A stretch of DNA of 14,473 bases from Spirochaetes bacterium RIFOXYC1_FULL_54_7 (GTDB lineage: Bacteria; Spirochaetota; Spirochaetia; Treponematales; UBA12059), in assembly GCA_001830645.1 (NCBI GenBank), contig MIBM01000030.1, forward strand, positions 5,838 through 20,310, given 5' to 3'. Each line of letters begins with the position of its first letter. Position 1 is the stretch's first letter. Of the stretch, positions 6,949-13,531 are shown in pieces. Position numbers and translations under genes: made by a program. The notes below the pieces were generated by a model. It did not search any database. It had not been told where the DNA came from and was given only the letters and a program-made list of their open reading frames with translations.

Positions 6949-9003
6949 ATGGCCTTTGTACAGTTCAGCGGGGTCTCCCTGGCCTTCGGGCCGCGGGATA
7001 TACTCGTCGAAGCGGCCCTCTATCTTGCAGAAGGCACCAAGGCTGCCCTTGCCGGACCCAATGGCGCAGGCAAGACCACCCTCATGCGCATCGTCATGGG
7101 AGAAATGATTCCCGATTCAGGCTCACGGGCAGTGCAGAAGGGTACCCGTATATCCTATCTACCCCAGTCCGGCGCTGAATATACCGGTTGCACAGTCTAT
7201 GAGGAGGCAGAGAAGGCTTATGGCGCTGTTGAATCCCTGATCAATGAGAGGGATGCAATCGGAAGTACACTTCAGGATCTCCTGGAAGGCGACCCAAAAC
7301 TGGAAGGCCTGCTGGACAGCTACCATCACCTGGATGAATCCATAAACGGTTCGGGATACTGGCGGCGCAAGGACAGGATACGTGAAGTTCTGGAAGGACT
7401 TGGCTTTGTAGAGCAGGATATGGACAGGATGGTCGACGAACTGTCCGGCGGCTGGCAGATGCGTGTAGCCCTGGCCAAGGTGATACTCGAGAATCCTGAC
7501 ATCATGCTCCTGGACGAACCAACCAATTATCTGGACATAGAGGCCAGGGACTGGCTTGAAAGCTTCCTCAAATCATATGCCGGTGGATTCGTGGTAGTTT
7601 CCCACGACCGCTCCTTTCTGGACGCTACAGTAAAAGAAGTGTACGAATTATGGAACGGCAAGCTGTCCCGCTACCCGGGCACCTACTCGGGCTACGAAAA
7701 ACAGCGTGCCCAGGAGCTTGAGACCCTCTTCAAGTCCTGGGAAGCCCAGCAGGAAGAAATAGCCAAACTGGAAGATTTCATCCGCCGCTTCCGCTACCAG
7801 GCCTCCAAAGCTGCCCAGGTGCAGAGCCGGGTCAAGCAGCTGGACAAGATTGAGCCCATAATCGTCCCGGAGGGCATGAAACGTGTGCATTTCAGTTTCC
7901 CTGCCCCTCCACACTGCGGCCGCATTGCCCTGACTCTGGAAGGGATAAGGAAATCATACGGCGACAAGAGGGTGGTGGACGAGCTGTCCGCCACTGTGGA
8001 CTCCGGAACCAAGATAGCCTTCGTCGGGCGCAATGGTGCCGGCAAGTCCACGTTGATGCGACTTATCGCGGGTGTTGACAAAAAACACGAGGGAACCATC
8101 CGCTATGGCACCGGTATCAGCGTGGCCTATTTCTCCCAGGACGTCTCCGACTCCCTGGATGAAACCCTGACCGTTGAACAAGAGGCCGAGGCCTCCTGCC
8201 CCACTCCCCTGCTTCCTGGCATCAGAACCATGCTAGGCGCCTTCCTGTTCAGGGGCGACGATGTACACAAACCGGTAAAGGTTTTGTCGGGTGGTGAACG
8301 CTCAAGACTGGCTCTGCTCAAGATGCTCCTGCACCCGGCCAACCTCCTGGTCCTGGACGAGCCGACCAACCACCTGGACCTGGACTCCAAGGATGTACTG
8401 CTGGACGCCCTCAAGCGCTTCACCGGCACGGTGCTTTTTGTATCCCATGACCGTTTCTTCATAGAGGGATTGGCAGACCGCGTGCTGGAGCTGTCATGCG
8501 GCTCATCCCCGCGCTTGTTCTACGGGAATTACCGGTATTATCTGGACAAGAAGGCTCGTGAGCTGGCAGGCAAGCCGGATTACGATCCAGGCCCTGTTGT
8601 GCAGCAGGGACCAGCATCCCAGTCCAGCCTCAGGGCACAACCGGGACAGTCCGGGAATCCTGCGCAGACTGGCAATGCAGGCAGTCAGGCGGGCAATCAT
8701 ACAGGACCTGTCCTGCCACCCATGGACGCCAAGACAGCCAGGGAACTGGACAAGAAGCGCAAGGCCGAGAGGAACCGCCTCCAGAAACGGGAGAGCGATT
8801 TGCTAGGCAGGATAGGCGAGCTGGATGATGAAAAGGCCGAGACCGTGGCAGCCATGAGTCTGCCAGGAAACTATTCGGACGGTGCCCGCATGAGAGCCTT
8901 GCAAGCCCAGGCCGACGAGATAGAGGCGGCCACCGCACGTCTGTCCTCCGAGTGGGAGGAGACGGCGGCCGAACTTGAGGCCTACGCCGATCTCCAAGGC
9001 TGA
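6949..9003 (+). CDS. ABC-F family ATPase (YdiF/Uup-like, C-terminal coiled coil)
   Basis: This is a soluble twin-ABC ATPase of the ABC-F class, whose studied members bind the ribosomal E site and act on stalled or antibiotic-bound ribosomes. It has no transmembrane domain. The first cassette has Walker A GPNGAGKTT (36-44), signature LSGGWQMR and Walker B IMLLDEPTNYLD. The second has Walker A GRNGAGKST (360-368), signature LSGGERSR and Walker B LLVLDEPTNHLD. Both catalytic Glu residues are present. The charged interdomain linker carries the usual ABC-F pattern (RRFRYQASKAAQVQSRVKQLDK). After cassette 2 a Gly/Gln/Pro-rich low-complexity tether (~545-600) leads to a predicted coiled coil (~605-682) like the Uup/YdiF C-terminal domain. 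It starts 3 nt after the lipoprotein stop without a clear Shine-Dalgarno, suggesting re-initiation. The subclass, and whether it gives antibiotic protection, cannot be told from sequence alone. Confidence 0.93.
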   Translation: MAFVQFSGVSLAFGPRDILVEAALYLAEGTKAALAGPNGAGKTTLMRIVMGEMIPDSGSRAVQKGTRISYLPQSGAEYTGCTVYEEAEKAYGAVESLINERDAIGSTLQDLLEGDPKLEGLLDSYHHLDESINGSGYWRRKDRIREVLEGLGFVEQDMDRMVDELSGGWQMRVALAKVILENPDIMLLDEPTNYLDIEARDWLESFLKSYAGGFVVVSHDRSFLDATVKEVYELWNGKLSRYPGTYSGYEKQRAQELETLFKSWEAQQEEIAKLEDFIRRFRYQASKAAQVQSRVKQLDKIEPIIVPEGMKRVHFSFPAPPHCGRIALTLEGIRKSYGDKRVVDELSATVDSGTKIAFVGRNGAGKSTLMRLIAGVDKKHEGTIRYGTGISVAYFSQDVSDSLDETLTVEQEAEASCPTPLLPGIRTMLGAFLFRGDDVHKPVKVLSGGERSRLALLKMLLHPANLLVLDEPTNHLDLDSKDVLLDALKRFTGTVLFVSHDRFFIEGLADRVLELSCGSSPRLFYGNYRYYLDKKARELAGKPDYDPGPVVQQGPASQSSLRAQPGQSGNPAQTGNAGSQAGNHTGPVLPPMDAKTARELDKKRKAERNRLQKRESDLLGRIGELDDEKAETVAAMSLPGNYSDGARMRALQAQADEIEAATARLSSEWEETAAELEAYADLQG

Positions 9004-9036
9004 AAGCACACCCCCTAACAGTAAATTAATAGGTTC

Positions 9037-9055
9037 CTGATTCCAAATCAATCAG
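9037..9055. repeat. 6-bp inverted repeat upstream of the c-di-GMP gene
   Basis: CTGATT (9037-9042) and AATCAG (9050-9055) form a perfect inverted repeat with a 7-nt spacer, 20 nt before the ATG at 9075. It could be an operator or a small RNA hairpin. No T-run follows it, so it does not look like an intrinsic terminator for the ABC-F gene. Chance occurrence is possible. Confidence 0.3.
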
Positions 9056-9074
9056 CCATCATTATGCTCATACC

Positions 9075-11711
9075 ATGGAACCAGGCATTGTAGATCATTT
9101 CGATATTGCAAGGCAACGCAGGAAGGTCTTTCCCGGAAGCGGTACTCTGGAATCCCTTACGGGCTCCGAATACACCTTGGCTCCGGATGAAATGATAGCT
9201 ACTGCGGTCAAAGTCCTGGACGCCAGTCCGGCACTTCCGGGAATCCTGATATTGGATGAAGGCCGGCTTCTTGGAGTACTTTCCAGGCAACAACTGTATG
9301 AAACCCTGGCACGCCCCTACGGTGTTGCCGTCTACATGAACCGTCCCATAAAGGACTTATTTGAATCCCGGGGCGAGACCCCGTATTTTCTTAGAGGTAA
9401 TGTAACCATAGATGTGGCAGTACCGGAAGCGCTTGAACGCCCCCTTGCACAGCGTTACGAACCTCTGCCAGTGAAGCGGTCTGATGGTAGCTATGTCCTC
9501 CTTGATCTGAAAATACTTCTCATGGCTCAATCGGCGTTATTGGAAAACGCCGCAACCATAGTATCCCGGCAGGCGGAACTGGCCCGGGCCCTGGCATCCA
9601 TCCATAATCTTGAGGCTATCCTGCAACTGGTACTTGAGGGTCTTGAAGAATTGGTCCCCTATGAGCAGGCTGTGGTATATATCGCAGACAAAGGTGGCAT
9701 CAAGAGGGCAGCCGAACATCACTCCAACGCAAGAAAATTCAGCTATTCCCTACCTGATACCAGCCTTCCCAAGGGCGCGTGGGTAGCATTTCCCTTGGAG
9801 CGGGGTCCCGATACTCTGGGATTCCTGTGCATTATGCGGACCGACCGTGACGAAACGGGAGAATGGAAGCAGATAGCCGAGTCCTTTGCAGCAAGTGCGG
9901 CAATAGCCATTGGCAATGCAAGGGTATATGGCGACCTCGAACGCCTGGCTACCCTGGATCCTCTTACTGGCCTGCTGAACCGTCGGGCTTTTGCAGCGGA
10001 ATCCGGCAGGGCCCTTGAACGTTGCATACGGGAGAAGACTCCTGTATGCGCCATCATGATGGATATGGACCACTTCAAGATCATCAACGATACAAAAGGT
10101 CACGCGGCGGGGGATGAAGTACTGAAAGAAGCGGCAGTAAGAGCGCAACGTGAACTGCGGGCCGGGGATATCGCCGGCCGGTATGGAGGGGAGGAGTTTG
10201 CTTTCTTCCTTCCTGGAACCAGGCTGGATGAAGCCGGCAAAGCCGCCGACCGTATCAGGGCTACCATTTCGGGTACACCTCTTCGAAGCCTTGGCATAGG
10301 GATGAGTGCCAGTTTCGGAGTAGCTGCGATTGATCTCAGTGTGTTCCAGGCTGGCGCAGTACAGACGCCGGGAAATTTTGAAGAGTTGCTAGCTGCGGCT
10401 GATGCCGCAATGTATATTGCCAAGAAGAATGGCAGAAACCGTGTGCATCTTTCCTTAGGGTATTCAGGCACGCCGTATCAGACCTTCCCGAAGGTGGATA
10501 GTGAGGCAAGCCTTGACTACCCCTCATTGGTACCCGTCAAAAACCTGGTAGGGCCTACCCCATCGATAAAAGACGTTGCCCTTGCCCTGGCCTGTGGGAA
10601 AACCCTCAGCCAGATTGCCTATCAGGCAGTAGAAACCCTGATCAGTGGAAATTCCGATCTTGCAAGCCTGGTCATTCTTCGTGATTCTGAAGATCGGCTT
10701 GAGGCAATAGCCCGCAAGGGTTTTCCGGATGCATCCGTCCTGGCTGATGGTTTGTCTTTGGGACAGGGTTGTGCAGGCAGGGCAATACTCGAACGCCGTA
10801 CCATCGCCTTCAGGTTACCGGAAACCGGTTCAGCCGAAACTTCCCTCCTGGCCTACATGGCGGGCAACGGATTCCATTCATACCGGGTCTCACCTATCGT
10901 TGTGGATGACAAGGCAGTTGGAGCGATTGAGCTGTTCGACCGGGGGAACACCGCAATACAAGATGAATTGCTTGATACCATAACCGCGATTCTGGCAGCT
11001 GCTGTATCCGGCAATCGCTTGTTGATTGAATCCAGGCAATCAAACCAAGCCCTTGCAGATTCATACGATGCAACACTCAAGGCCTGGGTCAGGATGCTTG
11101 AACTACGCGACCAGGAAACCGAGGGACATTCCCGCAGGGTCACCTTGATGACCATGGAACTGGCCAAGGCAATGGGCATCAATCCGGAAGGATTCAATGA
11201 CCTGCGACGTGGAGCCCTCCTGCATGATATCGGGAAAATGGGAATCCCGGATTCGATACTCCTGAAACCAGGAAAGCTCGATGATGATGAAATGAACCTC
11301 ATGAAACAGCATCCTGAACTAGCATTCCGTATGCTGGCAAAGGTGGGATTCCTGGCAAAAGCAGCAGAGATACCATACTGCCACCATGAAAAATGGGATG
11401 GAAGCGGCTATCCCAGGGGACTCAAAGGAACCGGGATTCCACTGGGTGCCCGGATATTTGCCATTGTAGATGTATGGGATGCACTTCGCTCGGATAGACC
11501 ATACAGGAAGGCGATACCCGCCAATGAGGCAGCCGCCGTCATTGCCGCTGGTTCAGGAAGCCATTTCGATCCTCTGGTAGCCAAGACCTTCCTGAATCTA
11601 AAGAAAACCGAGATAGGTCATTCAATTCAGGCGCGGCCCATTCAGAGTTCCAGTCCCCCAGGCAACCGCAAGGAGGGCAGAAAACCCATACCTGCGTCTT
11701 CGGACCGGTAA
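9075..11711 (+). CDS. Bifunctional c-di-GMP protein: CBS-like, GAF, GGDEF, GAF, HD-GYP
   Basis: This 878-residue cytosolic protein contains both a diguanylate cyclase and a c-di-GMP phosphodiesterase domain. Residues ~25-150 resemble a degenerate CBS pair and ~165-290 a GAF domain. GGDEF (~291-455) keeps LDPLTGLLNRR and the catalytic GGEEF (371-375), preceded by the inhibitory I-site RAGD (362-365) at the canonical five-residue spacing. A second GAF-like domain spans ~500-650. HD-GYP (~660-845) keeps EGHSRRV (His685), HDIGKMGIPD (His717-Asp718) and HHEKWDGSGYP (776-780 is GSGYP). Both activities therefore look intact. No membrane segment is seen. The ATG lacks a Shine-Dalgarno, and a stop at 9030 with no start codon between rules out an upstream start. 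The last ~35 residues are a polar tail beyond the HD-GYP fold, and its final 70 bp overlap the convergent PEBP gene. Ligands of the sensor domains are unknown. Confidence 0.93.
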   Translation: MEPGIVDHFDIARQRRKVFPGSGTLESLTGSEYTLAPDEMIATAVKVLDASPALPGILILDEGRLLGVLSRQQLYETLARPYGVAVYMNRPIKDLFESRGETPYFLRGNVTIDVAVPEALERPLAQRYEPLPVKRSDGSYVLLDLKILLMAQSALLENAATIVSRQAELARALASIHNLEAILQLVLEGLEELVPYEQAVVYIADKGGIKRAAEHHSNARKFSYSLPDTSLPKGAWVAFPLERGPDTLGFLCIMRTDRDETGEWKQIAESFAASAAIAIGNARVYGDLERLATLDPLTGLLNRRAFAAESGRALERCIREKTPVCAIMMDMDHFKIINDTKGHAAGDEVLKEAAVRAQRELRAGDIAGRYGGEEFAFFLPGTRLDEAGKAADRIRATISGTPLRSLGIGMSASFGVAAIDLSVFQAGAVQTPGNFEELLAAADAAMYIAKKNGRNRVHLSLGYSGTPYQTFPKVDSEASLDYPSLVPVKNLVGPTPSIKDVALALACGKTLSQIAYQAVETLISGNSDLASLVILRDSEDRLEAIARKGFPDASVLADGLSLGQGCAGRAILERRTIAFRLPETGSAETSLLAYMAGNGFHSYRVSPIVVDDKAVGAIELFDRGNTAIQDELLDTITAILAAAVSGNRLLIESRQSNQALADSYDATLKAWVRMLELRDQETEGHSRRVTLMTMELAKAMGINPEGFNDLRRGALLHDIGKMGIPDSILLKPGKLDDDEMNLMKQHPELAFRMLAKVGFLAKAAEIPYCHHEKWDGSGYPRGLKGTGIPLGARIFAIVDVWDALRSDRPYRKAIPANEAAAVIAAGSGSHFDPLVAKTFLNLKKTEIGHSIQARPIQSSSPPGNRKEGRKPIPASSDR

Positions 11712-12151
11712 TATCCTGTCAGGGTTGCAGTTTCAAGTATCAGGGGAGCAATCGCCACGTCAAAGTGGCTACGTGTCCTGCAAGACGGTTCCAGTCTGCC
11801 AGCGAGGGCATAGAGGGTGAACTCATACCGGTGAAGGCCAGCCGGCGGACAGGGTCCGCCCCAGCCCAGTTCAAGATAATCATTCAGGCCCTGGATTATA
11901 CCGCCATCGAAACGATCATTTGGAGGCAGGCCTGGTGGAAGCCTTGTTTCACAAGCAGGGATATCCCACATGAGCCAGTGAGTCCAACTCTTGTCACCAG
12001 GACCAGCACTGTCATCACAGGTCAAGGCCAGAGAAACCGTACCCGAGGGAACATCTGACCACAGCAGGGAAGGAGAGATATTGCCTGCCTCGTATGCTGT
12101 ATCAAAAGGGAGATAGGCCCCATCGGCAAAAGCCGTGCTGGAAATATGCAT
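11642..12151 (-). CDS. PEBP family protein (YbhB/YbcL type)
   Basis: This is a phosphatidylethanolamine-binding-protein fold, called Raf-kinase-inhibitor-like in bacteria; its physiological role is poorly defined. The 169-residue protein shows the family signature GNISPSLLW (23-31), the ligand-pocket block CDDSAGPG...WTHWLMWDIP (Asp47, His58), GPCPP-GLHRY, and a C-terminal ATLTGYYRS that normally ends the fold. About 22 residues follow the core, rich in Gly/Leu, and these lie exactly in the overlap with the c-di-GMP gene. There is no signal peptide, so it is probably cytosolic. The ATG at 12151 has AAAGGAA about 6 nt upstream, and a -35/-10 pair lies at 12189-12218, so it is likely transcribed separately from the upstream OsmC gene. 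The family call is firm; the function is not predictable. Confidence 0.9.
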   Translation of the reverse strand: MHISSTAFADGAYLPFDTAYEAGNISPSLLWSDVPSGTVSLALTCDDSAGPGDKSWTHWLMWDIPACETRLPPGLPPNDRFDGGIIQGLNDYLELGWGGPCPPAGLHRYEFTLYALAGRLEPSCRTRSHFDVAIAPLILETATLTGYYRSEDAGMGFLPSLRLPGGLEL

Positions 12152-12188
12152 ACTGTGTTCCTTTCGCGATTGTCATTCGCAATGAAAA

Positions 12189-12218
12189 ACAATATGACAT
12201 ATTAAGTATATTTGTCAA
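12189..12218 (-). promoter_or_regulatory. Promoter of the PEBP gene with overlapping dyads
   Basis: Read on the - strand, a perfect TTGACA -35 box (12218-12213) and TATTGT (12194-12189, 4/6) are 18 bp apart, predicting a leader of about 30 nt before the ATG at 12151. Two AT-rich dyads sit on it. AATATG-A-CATATT (12191-12203) covers the -10 edge and spacer, and ATATT-N4-AATAT (12208-12221) covers the -35 box. These are candidate repressor or activator sites, although AT-rich DNA gives such dyads easily. Confidence 0.5.
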
Positions 12219-12262
12219 TATTTCAGACGAGACAACTGAAAATCATTCCAGTATAGCACCCG

Positions 12263-12275
12263 CCTGCTTTGCAGG
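12263..12275. repeat. Short hairpin after the OsmC gene
   Basis: CCTGC-TTT-GCAGG is a perfect 5-bp stem with a 3-nt loop, 15 bp past the OsmC stop. No T-run follows on the - strand, so I list it as a possible RNA hairpin or 3' end stabiliser and not as an intrinsic terminator. Confidence 0.35.
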
Positions 12276-12289
12276 AGCTCGAACCTTAT

Positions 12290-12703
12290 TTACAGGTACT
12301 CTATGGCGGATTCCAGCTCAAGAGCCTTCCTGAGCAGGGTAGCGACCCCACAGTAACGATCCTGGGACAGGTTGATGGCTTTCTGCACATTCTCGTCCTT
12401 CAGACCGTCCGCCTTCCTGAACTGGTAGATTATCCTCACCTTGGTATAGGTCTTGGGGTGCTCCTCGGTAAGGTCTCCCTCCACTCGCATATTGAACCAG
12501 CTGACCGGCTCCCGCATCTTCTTGAGAACCGAGACCACATCCATACCGGAGCAGCCAGCCAGCGCAGTCAGGATAAGCGGTTTGGGCCGCGGTCCCGTAT
12601 TCTTGCCACCAAATTGCTCCTCGGCATCCAGTACAATCTCGTGGCCATTCACCTTGGCGGTAAAAGCCATATCACCATTCCATGAACAATTGATCTCGTG
12701 CAC
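12290..12703 (-). CDS. OsmC/Ohr-family protein (YhfA-like)
   Basis: This is a small OsmC-fold protein. Characterised members reduce organic hydroperoxides with a pair of redox Cys residues. With the GTG start at 12703 it has 137 residues. The first conserved Cys is in LTALAGCSGMDVVSVLKKM (Cys51), the second in DRYCGVATLL (Cys118), and the intervening RVEGDLTEEHP segment is typical of the YhfA-like subgroup. Start choice: GGAGG ends 5 nt before GTG 12703. An ATG one codon earlier (12706) would have only a 2-nt gap to it, and a TTG at 12715 has no ribosome site. The gene follows the secreted protein gene on the same strand after a possible terminator and precedes the PEBP gene by 138 bp. Peroxide detoxification is the likely role; the YhfA subgroup is biochemically less certain than Ohr or OsmC proper. 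Confidence 0.88.
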   Translation of the reverse strand: MHEINCSWNGDMAFTAKVNGHEIVLDAEEQFGGKNTGPRPKPLILTALAGCSGMDVVSVLKKMREPVSWFNMRVEGDLTEEHPKTYTKVRIIYQFRKADGLKDENVQKAINLSQDRYCGVATLLRKALELESAIEYL

Positions 12704-12743
12704 CATTTCCTCCAAAAATCATTCAGGGTCGTTGTAATAATAT

Positions 12744-12767
12744 AAAGAAAAACCAGCCAGGCGGCCA
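12744..12767 (-). terminator. Possible intrinsic terminator after the secreted-protein gene
   Basis: On the - strand TGGCC-GCCT-GGCTG (12767-12754) can form a short stem with two G-U pairs, followed by GTTTTTCTTT. It starts 12 nt after the stop of the secreted-protein gene and would separate it from OsmC. The stem is short, so this is only moderately supported. Confidence 0.4.
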
Positions 12768-12778
12768 TTCACCAAGGT

Positions 12779-13309
12779 CTAGCGCTTCAGCCCCACTACT
12801 ACAATGAAGCGATTGTCCTTGAAATCGATGCTCTGCACCCAGGCCCGGCCTTTTGCATACGGACCAGTCAGGATGGCCTGCCGAACTGCATAAGAACCGG
12901 GAGTCCCGGAATCCACCACCTCGGCAACGCCGAGCTCTGCCAAGGAGAAGCGTATAGTCACACTGCGGTCTGCCTTCGGCAAGGGGGGTGCACCGGCAAT
13001 GGAAACATCATAGCGGACCAGAAGCCCATCGCCTGACCTTGAAATGATGGTTTCCCGGCCTGAGTTCAATGAGACACCGGGCGTATCAAAACTAAGGTTT
13101 ATTGCCTTGCCCTTGCGCTCGAACGCAGTGGGCACATACAGGCGCAATGCTTCGGCCTGAACGCCCATGTTCATGGTCCAGACATCATTCTGGTCTGGCT
13201 GTCTGACCAGATAGACAGGCCTGGCCTCCTGGGCTGCAAGAACGGCAGGGAAAACCAGGCCAAAACAAACCACAAACGTCATCATACCCCAGTACTTCGC
13301 ATATTTCAT
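12779..13309 (-). CDS. Secreted protein of unknown function
   Basis: I do not recognise a family. The 176-residue product begins with a classical signal peptide: Lys2/Lys5, hydrophobic core (MMTFVVCFGLVFPAVLA), and a likely signal peptidase I cut near AVLA/AQEA. The core Cys15 lies mid-helix without a lipobox, so lipidation is unlikely. The mature part is about 150 residues, beta-strand-like, with no Cys, no transmembrane helix and no catalytic motif I can name. It ends in SIDFKDNRFIVVVGLKR. The ATG at 13309 has GGGAG 6 nt upstream, which supports the start. It is transcribed divergently from ulaD across a repeat-rich 222-bp region, so shared control is possible. A periplasmic or surface location is inferred from the signal peptide only. 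Confidence 0.75.
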   Translation of the reverse strand: MKYAKYWGMMTFVVCFGLVFPAVLAAQEARPVYLVRQPDQNDVWTMNMGVQAEALRLYVPTAFERKGKAINLSFDTPGVSLNSGRETIISRSGDGLLVRYDVSIAGAPPLPKADRSVTIRFSLAELGVAEVVDSGTPGSYAVRQAILTGPYAKGRAWVQSIDFKDNRFIVVVGLKR

Positions 13310-13389
13310 ACAGTGCTCCCTGATCTTGTTCTAGACCTATCAGTATGACACGCAGTCACAAGAAATACCGTAATGACTACTGGGTTAAA

Positions 13390-13411
13390 ATTGATCATTT
13401 TTTTGTTCAAT
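13390..13411. promoter_or_regulatory. Operator-like site 1, upstream of the ula operon
   Basis: ATTGA (13390-13394) and TCAAT (13407-13411) form an inverted repeat with a 12-nt spacer. The site contains the 13-mer TTGATCATTTTTT (13391-13403), which recurs exactly at 13486-13498. It lies about 80 bp upstream of the divergent secreted-protein ATG and about 140 bp upstream of ulaD. Confidence 0.45.
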
Positions 13412-13447
13412 AATCTGATTTGTCTTGCGCGAAATATGAACTCAGAG

Positions 13448-13453
13448 TATGAT
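13448..13453 (+). promoter_or_regulatory. Candidate -10 box for the ula operon
   Basis: TATGAT matches the -10 consensus at 5 of 6 positions and lies between the two operator-like repeats. The best -35 at 17-bp spacing, TTGCGC (13425-13430), is only 3/6, so an activator may be required or the true promoter may lie elsewhere. Confidence 0.3.
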
Positions 13454-13456
13454 AAA

Positions 13457-13483
13457 GAACATCAAACGCACATTTATATGTTC
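13457..13483. repeat. Inverted repeat GAACAT-N15-ATGTTC before ulaD
   Basis: GAACAT (13457-13462) and ATGTTC (13478-13483) are perfect complements 15 nt apart. The dyad overlaps a second, longer-spaced one, ATCAAA (13461-13466) with TTTGAT (13485-13490). It sits just downstream of the candidate -10 box and could be an operator or a leader-RNA stem. Confidence 0.35.
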
Positions 13484-13484
13484 A

Positions 13485-13505
13485 TTTGATCATTTTTTAA
13501 TCAAA
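13485..13505. promoter_or_regulatory. Operator-like site 2, just upstream of the ulaD ribosome site
   Basis: TTTGAT (13485-13490), a 9-nt T-rich spacer and ATCAAA (13500-13505) form a perfect 6-bp inverted repeat. It holds the second copy of TTGATCATTTTTT. It lies 15 bp before the AGGAGG ribosome site (13521-13526), a position suited to repression. Distance to the first copy is 95 bp, close to nine helical turns. Confidence 0.5.
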
Positions 13506-13531
13506 AGCGACCTGCCATACAGGAGGAAACC

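Noticed and set aside
8127..8462. - strand open frame of 111 codons opposite the second ABC-F cassette
   Set aside because: It is antisense to conserved Walker and signature motifs; a shadow frame from codon bias.
11765..12058. + strand open frame of 97 codons opposite the PEBP gene
   Set aside because: The PEBP reading frame has clear family motifs throughout; the opposite frame has none.
12094..12333. + strand open frame of 79 codons across the PEBP-OsmC gap
   Set aside because: It begins inside PEBP, ends inside OsmC, has no ribosome site and covers an obvious promoter region.
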